Source: Bifidobacterium subtile
GTDB lineage: Bacteria > Actinomycetota > Actinomycetes > Actinomycetales > Bifidobacteriaceae
Length of the DNA: 64,000 nt
Direction of reading: 5' to 3'
Assembly (NCBI RefSeq): GCF_000741775.1
Contig: NZ_JGZR01000006.1
Coordinates: forward strand, 496,001-560,000
Below, piece by piece: positions 35,024 through 43,967 of the stretch. The position numbers and the translations under genes were made by a program. Position 1 is the first letter of the stretch. Each line of letters begins with the position of its first letter. The notes under the pieces were generated by a model. That model was given only the letters and a program-made list of their open reading frames with translations, searched no databases and was not told the origin of the DNA.

Positions 35024-35216
35024 TTGTGAAGCAGCTGCGCGTGGACACTACGTGCGGGCAGCCGGTCCTCTGTGAGTCATGGACCAAGGCGCGAAACCGT
35101 ACCGTGATGCACTGCATAGTGCGAAGCGACGTCGAAGGCCCTTTTCGACTCGCATATCATCGACGCCGATCATATGCAAATCGAGATTGGCCCGCCATTC
35201 GGCTATCCCCACGTTA

Positions 35217-35307
35217 TGCACCGACTTATCCCCATCATGTGGATAAGTCGGTGCATTATCCCCTGTGACACGCCTGCAATGTGGATAACTCAATATTGTT
35301 ATCCACC
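35217..35307. promoter_or_regulatory. Cluster of DnaA-box-like sites upstream of dnaB
   Basis: Five 9-mers like TTATCCACA: TTATCCCCA (35226), TGTGGATAA (35238, perfect), TTATCCCCT (35256), TGTGGATAA (35280, perfect), TTATCCACC (35299). The first two lie in a perfect 15-bp inverted repeat (TGCACCGACTTATCC / complement at 35241-35255); the last two form GTGGATAAC / GTTATCCAC around 8 nt. Confidence 0.7.
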
Positions 35308-35373
35308 GTGAGGATCCCGTGCGTGTCGTGTGGGTGATGCCAGGAAACAACAGATGCGCTCCGCCGGTCTCCC

Positions 35374-35379
35374 TATACT
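35374..35379 (+). promoter_or_regulatory. Predicted -10 box of a leaderless dnaB mRNA
   Basis: TATACT ends 7 nt before ATG 35387, placing the transcript start at or next to the start codon. No ribosome binding site precedes the ATG. No good -35 is seen. Confidence 0.45.
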
Positions 35380-35386
35380 CGTGCGT

Positions 35387-36832
35387 ATGGCAGATGGAAA
35401 TTCGTGGGACGAAGCCCGTTCCGACGGCGGGGGAAGCGCGTACTCCGGAGGCTCGTCGTACGTTTCGGGCGCGACCGGGACCGCCGTGCGCGATGCGCTG
35501 TTCGACCGCGTGCCGCCGCATGACGACGACGCCGAAATGGCGGTGCTCGGCGGCATGCTGATGAGCAAGGACGCCATCGGCGAGGTCTCGCAGATGATCG
35601 ACGTCACCGATTTCTACCAGCCCAAGCACCAGACCGTCTACGAATCCATCATCACGCTCTTCTCCACATCCCAGCCGGTGGATGTGGTGCTGGTCGCCAA
35701 CGAGCTGCTCAAAGCCGGCGACCTTGACAAAGTCGGCGGGGCCGATTACCTGCACAGCCTGGTCGCTTCGGTGCCTACCGCCGCGAATGCCACGTTCTAC
35801 GCCGAAATCGTGCACCAGCGCGCCATCCTGCGCAATGTGATCGCCGCCGGCACGAAGATCGCGCAGCTCGGCTACTCCGCCGAAGGCTCGCAGGCCGAGG
35901 ACGTCGTGAACCTCGCGCAGTCCGAGGTCTACGAGATGAGCGTGGGCAAGGTGCGGCAGGATTATTCGCCGATTGAATCGGTGGTGCATGACGCGCTCGA
36001 CCAGCTCGACAAGCTGCAGAACCACGAGCTGGAACGTGGCGTGCCGACCGGCTTCCGCGACATCGACGACGTGACCCAGGGCCTGCAGCCCGGCCAGATG
36101 GTCGTCGTTGCAGGCCGCCCGGCGATGGGCAAGTCCACGCTGGGCATCGACTTCGCACGCTCGGCTGCGCTGCATCACAACATGGCTTCGGTCGTGTTCT
36201 CCTTGGAGATGAGCAAGGTGGAGCTGGCGCAGCGCATCATCTCGGCCGAGACGAACATCCCGCTCAACGCTCTGCGCCGCGCGGACGAGATCACGCCCGA
36301 GCGCTGGAACACGCTCAATACCTTCTGGGGCACGCTGCAGGAGGCGCCGCTGTTCATCGACGACAGCCCGAACATGAGCCTGATGGAGATCCGCGCGAAA
36401 TGTCGTCGGCTCAAGCAGACCAACGACTTGAAGCTCGTCGTGATCGACTACCTGCAGCTCATGAGCTCAGGCAAGCGCGTCGAAAGCCGCCAGCAGGAGG
36501 TCTCCGAGTTCTCGCGTGCCTTGAAGCTCCTCGCCAAGGAGCTTGAGGTGCCGGTCATCGCGCTGTCCCAGCTCAACCGCGGCCCCGAAATGCGCAACGA
36601 CCGCAAGCCGCAGCTTTCCGATCTGCGTGAATCCGGCTCGATCGAGCAGGACGCCGACGTGGTGCTGCTCGTGCACCGGCCCGACGCCTACGACAAGGAG
36701 GACCGGCCCGGCGAAGCCGACATCATCATGGCGAAGCACCGCAACGGTCCGACCGACACCTTCCACTTGGCGTTCCTTGGTGCGACGTCGAAATTCAAAG
36801 ACATGCCGCAGGACTACCAGCAGGGGGTGTGA
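35387..36832 (+). CDS. dnaB: Replicative DNA helicase
   Basis: 481 residues from ATG 35387. A Gly/Ser-rich N-terminus of about 40 residues, the N-terminal collar domain (PPHDDDAEMAVLGGMLMSKDAI), then the RecA-like motor: Walker A GRPAMGKST, SLEMSKVELAQRI, Walker B LVVIDYLQLMSSG, ALSQLNRGPE, and DLRESGSIEQDADVVLLVHRPD with the arginine finger region. No intein. This hexamer unwinds DNA at the fork. An in-frame codon 57 nt upstream exists, but the predicted promoter falls between them. murT begins just after its stop. Confidence 0.96.
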   Translation: MADGNSWDEARSDGGGSAYSGGSSYVSGATGTAVRDALFDRVPPHDDDAEMAVLGGMLMSKDAIGEVSQMIDVTDFYQPKHQTVYESIITLFSTSQPVDVVLVANELLKAGDLDKVGGADYLHSLVASVPTAANATFYAEIVHQRAILRNVIAAGTKIAQLGYSAEGSQAEDVVNLAQSEVYEMSVGKVRQDYSPIESVVHDALDQLDKLQNHELERGVPTGFRDIDDVTQGLQPGQMVVVAGRPAMGKSTLGIDFARSAALHHNMASVVFSLEMSKVELAQRIISAETNIPLNALRRADEITPERWNTLNTFWGTLQEAPLFIDDSPNMSLMEIRAKCRRLKQTNDLKLVVIDYLQLMSSGKRVESRQQEVSEFSRALKLLAKELEVPVIALSQLNRGPEMRNDRKPQLSDLRESGSIEQDADVVLLVHRPDAYDKEDRPGEADIIMAKHRNGPTDTFHLAFLGATSKFKDMPQDYQQGV

Positions 36833-36837
36833 ATTCG

Positions 36838-38748
36838 ATGGAGAATCACGAGGAGACGCCGGCGATGCCAACGAGGCACGAGCGATCCGATACGCAGCGT
36901 AGCGAAGGGACAATCGAACCTGCGCATGCGCCGATGAATGCGCCGATGGATGCGCCGGCTGAGTCTGTCGAACCGGCAAACGGGCCGGATAATCCGAGCA
37001 GGCCAATCGAATCGGACGAGTCTGCGGGGCCGGCAGTCGCATCGAATGCGCCGAACGAACCGATTGATTCGAATGTGCTGGCCGAATCGGCCATATCGCT
37101 GGGCATGCCGGAAAACGTGTCGAGCGTCCCGCTTGATCCGGTGATCACGCCGAGCCGCCCTGCCCGTACGATCTCCGCCCAGGCAACGCGGACCGAAGTC
37201 GTGGCGGAATCCGGAAAAGCCCGGAGCTCAGCCTTGCAGAGAACTTCAACGCGGCAGTCTTCAGCGCAGCATGTTGCCAATAGTCGTGCGCCATGGTATT
37301 CCTTCGCGACTCCGGCGCTGGGCAAAATGGTGCGGTGGGCATCGCGGCTGCTGCGTCATGGCGGCAGCGCACTGCCGGGGCAAGTCGTCGAGCGCTTCGA
37401 CCGCGGATTCCTGGCCCGCACCCTGTCCGAACTGCCCTATGGCGTGGTGCTGGTTTCAGGCACGAACGGCAAGACGACGACAACGCGCATGGTCGCCTCG
37501 ATGCTTGAAAGCCTCGGGCTGCGCGTCTTCACGAATCCGACCGGCTCCAATTTCACTCGGGGCGTGGTTGCCGCGCTGTTGAACAAAGCGAGTCTCACGG
37601 GCAAGCTCGATGCGGACATCGCCGTCCTTGAGCTGGACGAGGCCTACGCGGTGCATTTCGTGAAGCAGATCAGGCCTCGTTACTCCCTGCTGCTCAACGT
37701 GATGCGCGATCAGCTCGATCGTTTCGGCGAAATCGACAACACCGCGCGACTGCTTGGCCGTGTGGCGCAGGCTACGAGTGGCACAGTGGTGCTCAACCGC
37801 GAGGACGCGCGCATCGCGCACCTGGCCGCCGACGTGCCGCACGATGCCAAAACCACCTACTTCGGGCTGGTGAACAGCCTGCGCGTGTTCTTCCCCTCCG
37901 ACGACGATATGCATGCTTCGGATATGGGTCAGGGAGCGCATGCCGCAGCGACCCGGAGCGCCAATATCCGCACGGGTTCTAGCGCCTTCGCCAACACCCT
38001 GTCCGGAATGCCTGCGCCCGGCGTGCTTGACACTGGCTCGCCGCGCCTCAATCTGGGTCGCAAGGCCTTCGAATCCACCGCGCAGCCGGCCGATGTGGTG
38101 CTCAAGCACGTTGGCGATCATGAGGCTGAATTCTTGATCGATGGCCGCGCTGTGAACACCTCGGTGAAGCTCGAAGGCGTCTACAATCTGTTCAACGCCG
38201 CCGCAGCGCTCGCCGTGGTGCGTGCCGTTGCGGCCGACGGCGCCTGTAATGCAGACAGCGCCATCGATGCCAGCGACGAACGGCTTATGGCCGCGCTTGC
38301 ACAGGTCACGCCGGCCTTCGGACGCGGCGAGGTCATCGATGTGCACGGCACGCCGGTCGAGCTGCTGCTGGTCAAGAACCCTATGGGATTCAGGCTTTCG
38401 CTGTCGTCATTCCCGCCGGAAAATCATGACACGATGATTGCGATCTGCGACGAATACGCCGATGGGCGCGATATGAGCTGGCTGTGGGACGTGGATTTCG
38501 GCTCCCTGCGCAGCGAAGGCGTGGCGATGGTTTCGGGCACCCGGGCGTGGGATATGGCCTTGCGGCTGGAATACGACCAGGTCGCGGTCGGGCAGACCGA
38601 CACCGATCTGGAACAGTCCGTCGAGCGCTTTGTCGCCGCGAATCCAGGCAAACCGAAGCACATGTACTGCACATACACAGCCATGCTGCGTGCACGTGCG
38701 GCGCTTTCACGCATCGCGCCGGTCGCCGACGCGGGCGTCGGACACTGA
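36838..38748 (+). CDS. murT: Lipid II isoglutaminyl synthase, MurT subunit
   Basis: 636 residues from ATG 36838 (AGGGGG 10 nt upstream; a GTG at 36829 would overlap the site). A disordered N-terminus of about 165 residues rich in Pro/Glu/Ser, then the Mur-ligase core: RGFLARTLSELPYGVVLVSGTNGKTTTTRM (Walker A), VLELDEAYA, MRDQLDRFGEIDN, and the DUF1727 tail with DEYADGRDMSWLWDVDF. With GatD it amidates D-Glu of lipid II to iso-Gln. Between about nt 37,860 and 38,100, where some MurT proteins have a Cys4 zinc ribbon, there is a Cys-free low-complexity insert. Family members are usually about 440 residues. Confidence 0.93.
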   Translation: MENHEETPAMPTRHERSDTQRSEGTIEPAHAPMNAPMDAPAESVEPANGPDNPSRPIESDESAGPAVASNAPNEPIDSNVLAESAISLGMPENVSSVPLDPVITPSRPARTISAQATRTEVVAESGKARSSALQRTSTRQSSAQHVANSRAPWYSFATPALGKMVRWASRLLRHGGSALPGQVVERFDRGFLARTLSELPYGVVLVSGTNGKTTTTRMVASMLESLGLRVFTNPTGSNFTRGVVAALLNKASLTGKLDADIAVLELDEAYAVHFVKQIRPRYSLLLNVMRDQLDRFGEIDNTARLLGRVAQATSGTVVLNREDARIAHLAADVPHDAKTTYFGLVNSLRVFFPSDDDMHASDMGQGAHAAATRSANIRTGSSAFANTLSGMPAPGVLDTGSPRLNLGRKAFESTAQPADVVLKHVGDHEAEFLIDGRAVNTSVKLEGVYNLFNAAAALAVVRAVAADGACNADSAIDASDERLMAALAQVTPAFGRGEVIDVHGTPVELLLVKNPMGFRLSLSSFPPENHDTMIAICDEYADGRDMSWLWDVDFGSLRSEGVAMVSGTRAWDMALRLEYDQVAVGQTDTDLEQSVERFVAANPGKPKHMYCTYTAMLRARAALSRIAPVADAGVGH

Positions 38749-38793
38749 ACGAGCTGAACCAAGCAGAACACGCCGAACGAGGGGAGAACCGCG

Positions 38794-39543
38794 ATGGCCA
38801 AGGCAATCGACGTCATGTCCTTGTACCCCAAGGACATGAACATCTACGGCGACTGGGGCAACGTGCTCACGATAACCCGCCGGCTCGCGCTGTACGGCTA
38901 CGAGCCGCGTCTGTATGTCTACAATCAGGGCGACGCATGGCCCGGGCATGTGGACATGATTCTGGGCGGCGGCGGCCAGGACAACGGGCAGAAGAAAATC
39001 ACCGAGGATCTGTTCCTGCGGGCCGACGAACTGCGCTCGCTGGCTGCGGGCGGCACGCCGATGCTGACCATCTGCGGACTGTACCAGTTATTCGGAGAAT
39101 ACTTCGAGACGATTGACGGCACTCGGCTTGACGGCATCGGCATCTTCGGCGTGTACACCAAGGGCCGCGACGTGCGCATGATCGGCAATCTGGTCGAGCA
39201 TTCCAAGCAATTCGGCGATGTCATCGGCTACGAGAACCATTCCGGGCAGACCTTCCTGCGCGAGGGCGTGCAACCGCTGGGCATGGTGGACGCCGAGGGC
39301 ACCGGCAACAACGGCGAGGACCACACCGAAGGCGCCATGGTCGGCAACGTGATCGGCACCTACATGCACGGCTCGCTGCTGCCTAAGAATCCCGCCATCG
39401 CCGATTTCCTCATTCGCACCGCCGTCGAACGCCGCTATGGTGAGTTTCAGCCCCAGCAAGGCGAGCAGCAGCGTGCCGATCTGGCCCGCATCAATGCCGT
39501 GGCCGAGCAGGCGCGTGAGGTCGCCGCGGCGCGTCCGCGCTAG
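38794..39543 (+). CDS. gatD: Lipid II isoglutaminyl synthase, GatD glutamine amidotransferase subunit
   Basis: A 249-residue class I-type glutaminase. Nucleophile Cys94 in LTICGLYQLFGEYF, Arg128 in RDVRMIGN, and His192 in GTYMHGSLLPKNP; Cys94 and Arg128 match the positions known for Staphylococcus aureus GatD. It produces ammonia from glutamine for MurT. Start ATG 38794 has GAGGGGAG upstream; 45 bp after murT, so one operon. Confidence 0.95.
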   Translation: MAKAIDVMSLYPKDMNIYGDWGNVLTITRRLALYGYEPRLYVYNQGDAWPGHVDMILGGGGQDNGQKKITEDLFLRADELRSLAAGGTPMLTICGLYQLFGEYFETIDGTRLDGIGIFGVYTKGRDVRMIGNLVEHSKQFGDVIGYENHSGQTFLREGVQPLGMVDAEGTGNNGEDHTEGAMVGNVIGTYMHGSLLPKNPAIADFLIRTAVERRYGEFQPQQGEQQRADLARINAVAEQAREVAAARPR

Positions 39544-39567
39544 CGGGACTGGCACGCCCAAATACGA

Positions 39568-39623
39568 CGAGGGGCTTGCCGGCAACGTGAATTCGGTTGA
39601 ATCCGTTGCGAGCAAGCCCCTCG
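39568..39623. terminator. Bidirectional terminator between gatD and aquaporin gene
   Basis: CGAGGGGCTTGC / GCAAGCCCCTCG, 12-bp perfect outer stem with further inner pairing (GGCAACG/CGTTGC), between convergent genes. Confidence 0.8.
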
Positions 39624-39685
39624 CCAGCGATCAGGTCCGGTCAGGTGCGGTCGACAGAAGCCGAAAGCCCTTCCCGGCCGCGATA

Positions 39686-40402
39686 TCAGTCCTTCTTGTC
39701 CACGTAGACCGGCGCGAGCACGTAGCGGTGCACGAGCGCGCCCAAGGCAGCGCCGACGAGCGGAGCCACGATGAAGAGCCAGACCTGCGAGAGCGCTTCG
39801 CCGCCTGTGAACAGCGCCGGGGCGAGGGAGCGGGCCGGGTTCACGCCGACGCCGGTGAAAGGCAGGCCGATGAGGATAAGCCCGGAGAGCGTCAGACCGA
39901 TAACCACGCCGGCGACCGAGGAGAACTCGGGCTTTGCGGTGACGCCGAGCACAACGAGCATGAAGAAGAACGTCAGGACGGTTTCAATGAGGAACGCCGC
40001 GCCCATGCCGGTGTGCAGCGCCGAAAGGTCGCCGTAGCCGTTGGCGCCGAGCGACTTGTTGGAGCCGGTGAAGGCGACGAGCAGGCCGGAGCCGGCCAGC
40101 GCGCCGAGCACCTGGGCCACGATGTAGCCGACGAAATCGGCGACGCTCAGGCGGCCGTCAATGAGCATGCCGAGAGTGAGCGCAGGGTTGAGCACGGCGC
40201 CGGAGACGTTGCCGACGGAATAGGCGGCGATGACGATCGAGATGCCGAAGGCCAGGGCGATCACCAGAGTGCTCAGCGCCAACGGCGAGCCCTTGAGCCC
40301 GGTCGCGCCGGTGAGAGCGGTGGAGCCGGCGACCGCGCCGGTGCCGACGAGCACCAGGATCGCCGTGCCGATGAATTCGGCCGCATATTTACGCAGATTC
40401 AT
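39686..40402 (-). CDS. MIP-family aquaporin/glycerol facilitator
   Basis: 238 residues from ATG 40402 (MNLRKYAAEFIGTAILVLVGTGAVAG; AAGGAT upstream). Six membrane segments and two half-helices with both NPA motifs: GAVLNPALTLG and GVNPARSLAP. The selectivity filter near the second NPA has Arg as usual. Conducts water or small neutral solutes; the sequence ends with a short YVDKKD tail. Glycerol versus water cannot be assigned here. It has its own promoter region and is convergent with gatD. Confidence 0.93.
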   Translation of the reverse strand: MNLRKYAAEFIGTAILVLVGTGAVAGSTALTGATGLKGSPLALSTLVIALAFGISIVIAAYSVGNVSGAVLNPALTLGMLIDGRLSVADFVGYIVAQVLGALAGSGLLVAFTGSNKSLGANGYGDLSALHTGMGAAFLIETVLTFFFMLVVLGVTAKPEFSSVAGVVIGLTLSGLILIGLPFTGVGVNPARSLAPALFTGGEALSQVWLFIVAPLVGAALGALVHRYVLAPVYVDKKD

Positions 40403-40594
40403 GTGAGTAATCCTTCTTTTTGTTGATATTGTGCGCACTCCTTTGCGCACAATCCGCTTCAAGCTTACTTCACCATTGCCGCGAATCCATAGGGTGGAGC
40501 GCTTCGTAGGCTCAAAAACGGCGAATTGAGAGACAAGTCACATAAGGTTCGTGATGTACAGTGAAAGCACCGATAACCTTGAAGGAGGTACATC

Positions 40595-40822
40595 ATGGCT
40601 AACTTTGATTTTGGTGACGGCTTGCGCAAGGTGTTTCTCGCCGGCGTAGGCGCTCTGGCGACTACGGTCGAGAAGAGCCAGGAGATCATCGATGATCTGG
40701 TCAAGAAGGGCGAGATCACCGTCGAGCAAGGCAAGGCGCTCAATACCGAGCTCAAGCGCAAGGCCAGCGAGGTCAAGGAAGAGGCCGAGTCCAAAGGCGC
40801 TTCTTCGGATACGGCCGAGTAA
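40595..40822 (+). CDS. Small phasin-like helical protein
   Basis: 75 residues, almost wholly helical: GLRKVFLAGVGALATTVEKSQEIIDDLVKKGEITVEQGKALNTELKRKASEV. This pattern, an amphipathic helix followed by a 'VKKGE-T-EQGK-L' turn and a second helix, is seen in small phasin/PhaF-type proteins of Gram-positives. AAGGAGG precedes ATG 40595. The role is unclear; a polyhydroxyalkanoate granule function is not implied as no synthase is seen. It lies 88 bp before the UbiB-like gene. Confidence 0.75.
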   Translation: MANFDFGDGLRKVFLAGVGALATTVEKSQEIIDDLVKKGEITVEQGKALNTELKRKASEVKEEAESKGASSDTAE

Positions 40823-40910
40823 CGCTTAGCTAGGCGGTGCCAGTAGCGTGGCGCTTTCATAGGATGTGCGCATCTGGATATGACGGGCGGCACGAAGGAC
40901 GGGTGAATCA

Positions 40911-42680
40911 TTGAGGCAGCAAGGCGAGGGACCCGCCGTCGACCGCTCCGGAAACGATGGCGAGGGCGCACGACAGGCCACGGCTGTGCCGTCGCGCAGT
41001 CCGTATGGTGCGCCCGGCAATGACGAGGACGACACCATCGGCCTGTTCGGGCGACGCAAGGATTCCTTCGCCCAGCGCTATCACCTCACCCGCCGCGGCA
41101 AAGTGAAGCGGCTTGGGCAGATTGCCGCCATTGCGCGCCAATTCGACGTGATGCATGGGCTGACCCCGGTCAGGCTACGGCTCATGATGGAGGCGCTCGG
41201 CCCCACCTTCGTCAAGGTCGGCCAGATGCTTTCGATGCGTTCCGAAATTCTGCCGCAGCCTTTCTGCGACGAGCTGGCGAAGCTGCGCGCCGATGCCGAT
41301 CCGATGCCGTATCTCACGGTGCTGGAAACGCTGACGCGGGAATACGGGCGACCGGTCGAGGAGATATTCGACCATATCGACACCACGCCGCTCGGCTCGG
41401 CTTCGTTGGCCCAGGTCCATCGCGCCACGCTGGTCGGCGGCAAGGATGTGGCCGTGAAGGTGCAGCGCCCCGGCGTGCGCGAAACGATGGCGCAGGACGT
41501 TTCCATCATGCGTTCCATCGCGAAGATGGCGACAAGGGTCGTAGCCAGTGCGCAGGTCGTCGACTTGCGCGGGGTCGTCGAGGAGTTGTGGGACACCTTC
41601 GAATCCGAAACCGATTTTCTGCTTGAAGCCAAGAACCTCAGCGAATTCAACCGATTCTGCGCGGGCTACCGATATATGGACTGCCCGAGGCCGTATATGG
41701 ACCTGTGCAGCGAGCATGTGGTCGTCATGGACTATGTGCAGGGCATCGCGCTTTCCCACCCGGCCCAATTGACCGACGCCGGCTACGATCTCAAGGAGAT
41801 CGGCACCAAACTGGTCGACAATTTCGCAGCGCAGATGCTTGATGAGGGCTTCTTCCACGCGGATCCGCACCCGGGCAACATCCTCGTCTCCGGCGGCAAC
41901 ATCGTGCTCATCGACTTGGGCATGATCGGCCGTCTCAATCAGAAGACCCGCGGGGTGCTACGCGATATGATCTTCGCCGTCGCCGCCCAGGATTCGCCGG
42001 CGCTGGCGGACGGCCTGCTGCGCTTCGCAGGGACGCAGGCTGATCCGGAAGACTATGCGGCGCTGCTGTCCGATCTCGATGTCATCGTCAAGGAATTCGG
42101 CACGGTGGATCTTTCCGAACTCAATATCGCCGAGTTCCTCACCGCGCTCACCCAGATGGCCCAACGCCACGGCATCGAGCTGCCCAGTTCGATCACCACG
42201 GTGGGCCGCGCCTTGGTCACGCTCGAAGGCATGCTCGACGAGTTCATCCCGGACGTCAACATGATCCAGATCATCTCGAACCACATCGCCGCTAATAAGA
42301 CCTTGGCCAACGCAGGCAAGGACGAGCTCAAAACGCTGGGACTGGAAGGCCATCAGGCCCTGCATGGCGTGCTCGGCACCTTGGCGGAGAGCAAGGTCGC
42401 CATGCATATGCTCACGCGCGGCCAGCTGCGCGTCAACATGCAGCTCGTCGGCTCGCAGGAGCCGTTCGCCATGCTTTCGGACATGGTCAACCGCCTGACG
42501 ATGGCGCTGATCGTGGTCGGCCTGTTCGTCGGCTCGTCCATCGTGTACTTCGCCGGCATGAAGCCTATTGTCTTCGGCATTCCCGTAGTCGGCTTCATGG
42601 GCTACGTGGTCGCCTTCATTCTCTCCGCGTGGATCGTCTTCGACATCTACTTCAAGGGCCGGCGCAAGAAGAAACGGTAA
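40911..42680 (+). CDS. ABC1/UbiB-family atypical kinase
   Basis: About 589 residues; the start is probably TTG 40911 (AAGGAC upstream), and a later start is possible because the first 45 residues are non-conserved. Kinase-like motifs: GPTFVKVGQMLSMRSEILP (KxGQ), PLGSASLAQVHRA (Ala-rich loop), VAVKVQRPGV (ATP Lys), EAKNLSEFN, and MLDEGFFHADPHPGNILV with LIDLGMIGR (DFG-like). Two membrane helices end the protein (LIVVGLFVGSSIVYFAG, GYVVAFILSAWIVFDIYF). The family supports quinone or lipid metabolism in other organisms; here the substrate is unknown. Confidence 0.9.
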   Translation: MRQQGEGPAVDRSGNDGEGARQATAVPSRSPYGAPGNDEDDTIGLFGRRKDSFAQRYHLTRRGKVKRLGQIAAIARQFDVMHGLTPVRLRLMMEALGPTFVKVGQMLSMRSEILPQPFCDELAKLRADADPMPYLTVLETLTREYGRPVEEIFDHIDTTPLGSASLAQVHRATLVGGKDVAVKVQRPGVRETMAQDVSIMRSIAKMATRVVASAQVVDLRGVVEELWDTFESETDFLLEAKNLSEFNRFCAGYRYMDCPRPYMDLCSEHVVVMDYVQGIALSHPAQLTDAGYDLKEIGTKLVDNFAAQMLDEGFFHADPHPGNILVSGGNIVLIDLGMIGRLNQKTRGVLRDMIFAVAAQDSPALADGLLRFAGTQADPEDYAALLSDLDVIVKEFGTVDLSELNIAEFLTALTQMAQRHGIELPSSITTVGRALVTLEGMLDEFIPDVNMIQIISNHIAANKTLANAGKDELKTLGLEGHQALHGVLGTLAESKVAMHMLTRGQLRVNMQLVGSQEPFAMLSDMVNRLTMALIVVGLFVGSSIVYFAGMKPIVFGIPVVGFMGYVVAFILSAWIVFDIYFKGRRKKKR

Positions 42681-42788
42681 GGCTGCGATTGTTTTTTCAG
42701 GGCACAGGGCGACGCGCAGACCGCACGTTGCCCGATCGGCGATAATTGATTCAACACCAACCGATTCAAACAACGACAAGGAGCGGTT

Positions 42789-43859
42789 ATGGCATCCAAG
42801 GGATTGCTTTCACGCGTGATGATGGGCGGCGCGCTTGCCGCCGGAGGCGCACTCTGGGCGCTGGCGCCACGCTTGGCGCACGAGCGCAAAGGCCTGGGAA
42901 TCCGCGAAGTTCCCGATGTGCTGTATGCCCACCGGGGGCTGCACGATGCTGGGTCGGGCCTGACCGAGGCCTATGCGGCTCATAGCGGCGAGTACGTCGC
43001 GCTGGCGCGGCGCATGGCTTTGCAGGCGGGGTACGGCACGGCGGATTTTCTTGGGCCGCTTGCCCCGGAGAATTCCATGGCGGCTTTCGCGGCAGCCTGC
43101 GAGGCGGGGTATGGCATCGAGCTGGATATTCAGCTCACGGCGGACGGGCAGGTTGCGGTCGTGCATGATGCCGATTTGCTGCGTGTCGCCGGAGACCCGC
43201 GCCGCGTCGAGAATCTGAGCTATGAGGAGCTCTCGCGCATCGCGCTGTTCCCCGCGCCTGCGAAACCGGGAGACTCGAAGGTTCGCAATGCTGCGGCTGA
43301 TGCCAGCGCTTTCCTTGATCCCGATGATGTCATCGCTGACGCCATCGGCGAGGAGACGGCGGCCTCGCAAGGCTATTACCAGCATGTCCCGCTGTTCGCC
43401 GATGTGCTCAATCTGGTTGACGGCCGGGTGCCGCTGATCGTGGAATACAAATTCGACACGATGCGCTGGGACGAGCGCTGCACCGAGCTTATGGAGCAGG
43501 GCGACGCGCTGCTGCGGGCCTATGCAGGGCCGTATGCGGTCGAATCCTTCATGCCTCGCGCCATGGGCTGGTACAAAAGGAATCATCCCGAAGTATGTCG
43601 AGGCCAGTTGGCCGTGGAAGCCGAATTCGACGGGTCTGCGCCGAGGCAATGGGCTGCCGGCAAGCTGCTCGGAGATTGGGTCTCGCGGCCTGATTTCATC
43701 GCCTACGACTGGAACGGCGGCGAAGGACTTCACGTCCAGACCGCCCGTGCGCTGGGCGCGACGACCGTTTCGTGGACGATACGCAGCCAGGAGGAGCTGG
43801 AACGCAGCGACGAATGGTTCGACAGGCACATCTTCGAGGCCTTCGTGCCGCGACAGTGA
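42789..43859 (+). CDS. Glycerophosphodiester phosphodiesterase family protein
   Basis: 356 residues from ATG 42789 (AAGGAGC upstream). The GDPD TIM-barrel signature is clear: LYAHRGLHDAG, APENSMAAFAAACEAGYGIELDIQLTADGQVAVVHDADLLRVAG, LIVEYKFD, and ATTVSWTIRSQEELE near the end. It releases glycerol-3-phosphate from glycerophosphodiesters. Residues 1-20 are hydrophobic (LLSRVMMGGALAAGGALWAL), so it may be membrane-anchored or exported. A 60-residue insert follows the first motifs. Confidence 0.9.
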   Translation: MASKGLLSRVMMGGALAAGGALWALAPRLAHERKGLGIREVPDVLYAHRGLHDAGSGLTEAYAAHSGEYVALARRMALQAGYGTADFLGPLAPENSMAAFAAACEAGYGIELDIQLTADGQVAVVHDADLLRVAGDPRRVENLSYEELSRIALFPAPAKPGDSKVRNAAADASAFLDPDDVIADAIGEETAASQGYYQHVPLFADVLNLVDGRVPLIVEYKFDTMRWDERCTELMEQGDALLRAYAGPYAVESFMPRAMGWYKRNHPEVCRGQLAVEAEFDGSAPRQWAAGKLLGDWVSRPDFIAYDWNGGEGLHVQTARALGATTVSWTIRSQEELERSDEWFDRHIFEAFVPRQ

Positions 43860-43967
43860 GGCGATGCTTGCAGGCTTGGCGTTGAGCAGCGCTGAGCCTG
43901 ACGGCCCGGAACCAAGGCCGGAATAATGTGCATATATCGACTATCGACAACCGATGCAAGGAGCAGT

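Noticed and set aside
35217-35307. Chromosomal origin (oriC)
   Set aside because: DnaA-type boxes are present, but dnaA, dnaN and rpmH are not adjacent and no AT-rich unwinding region is seen.
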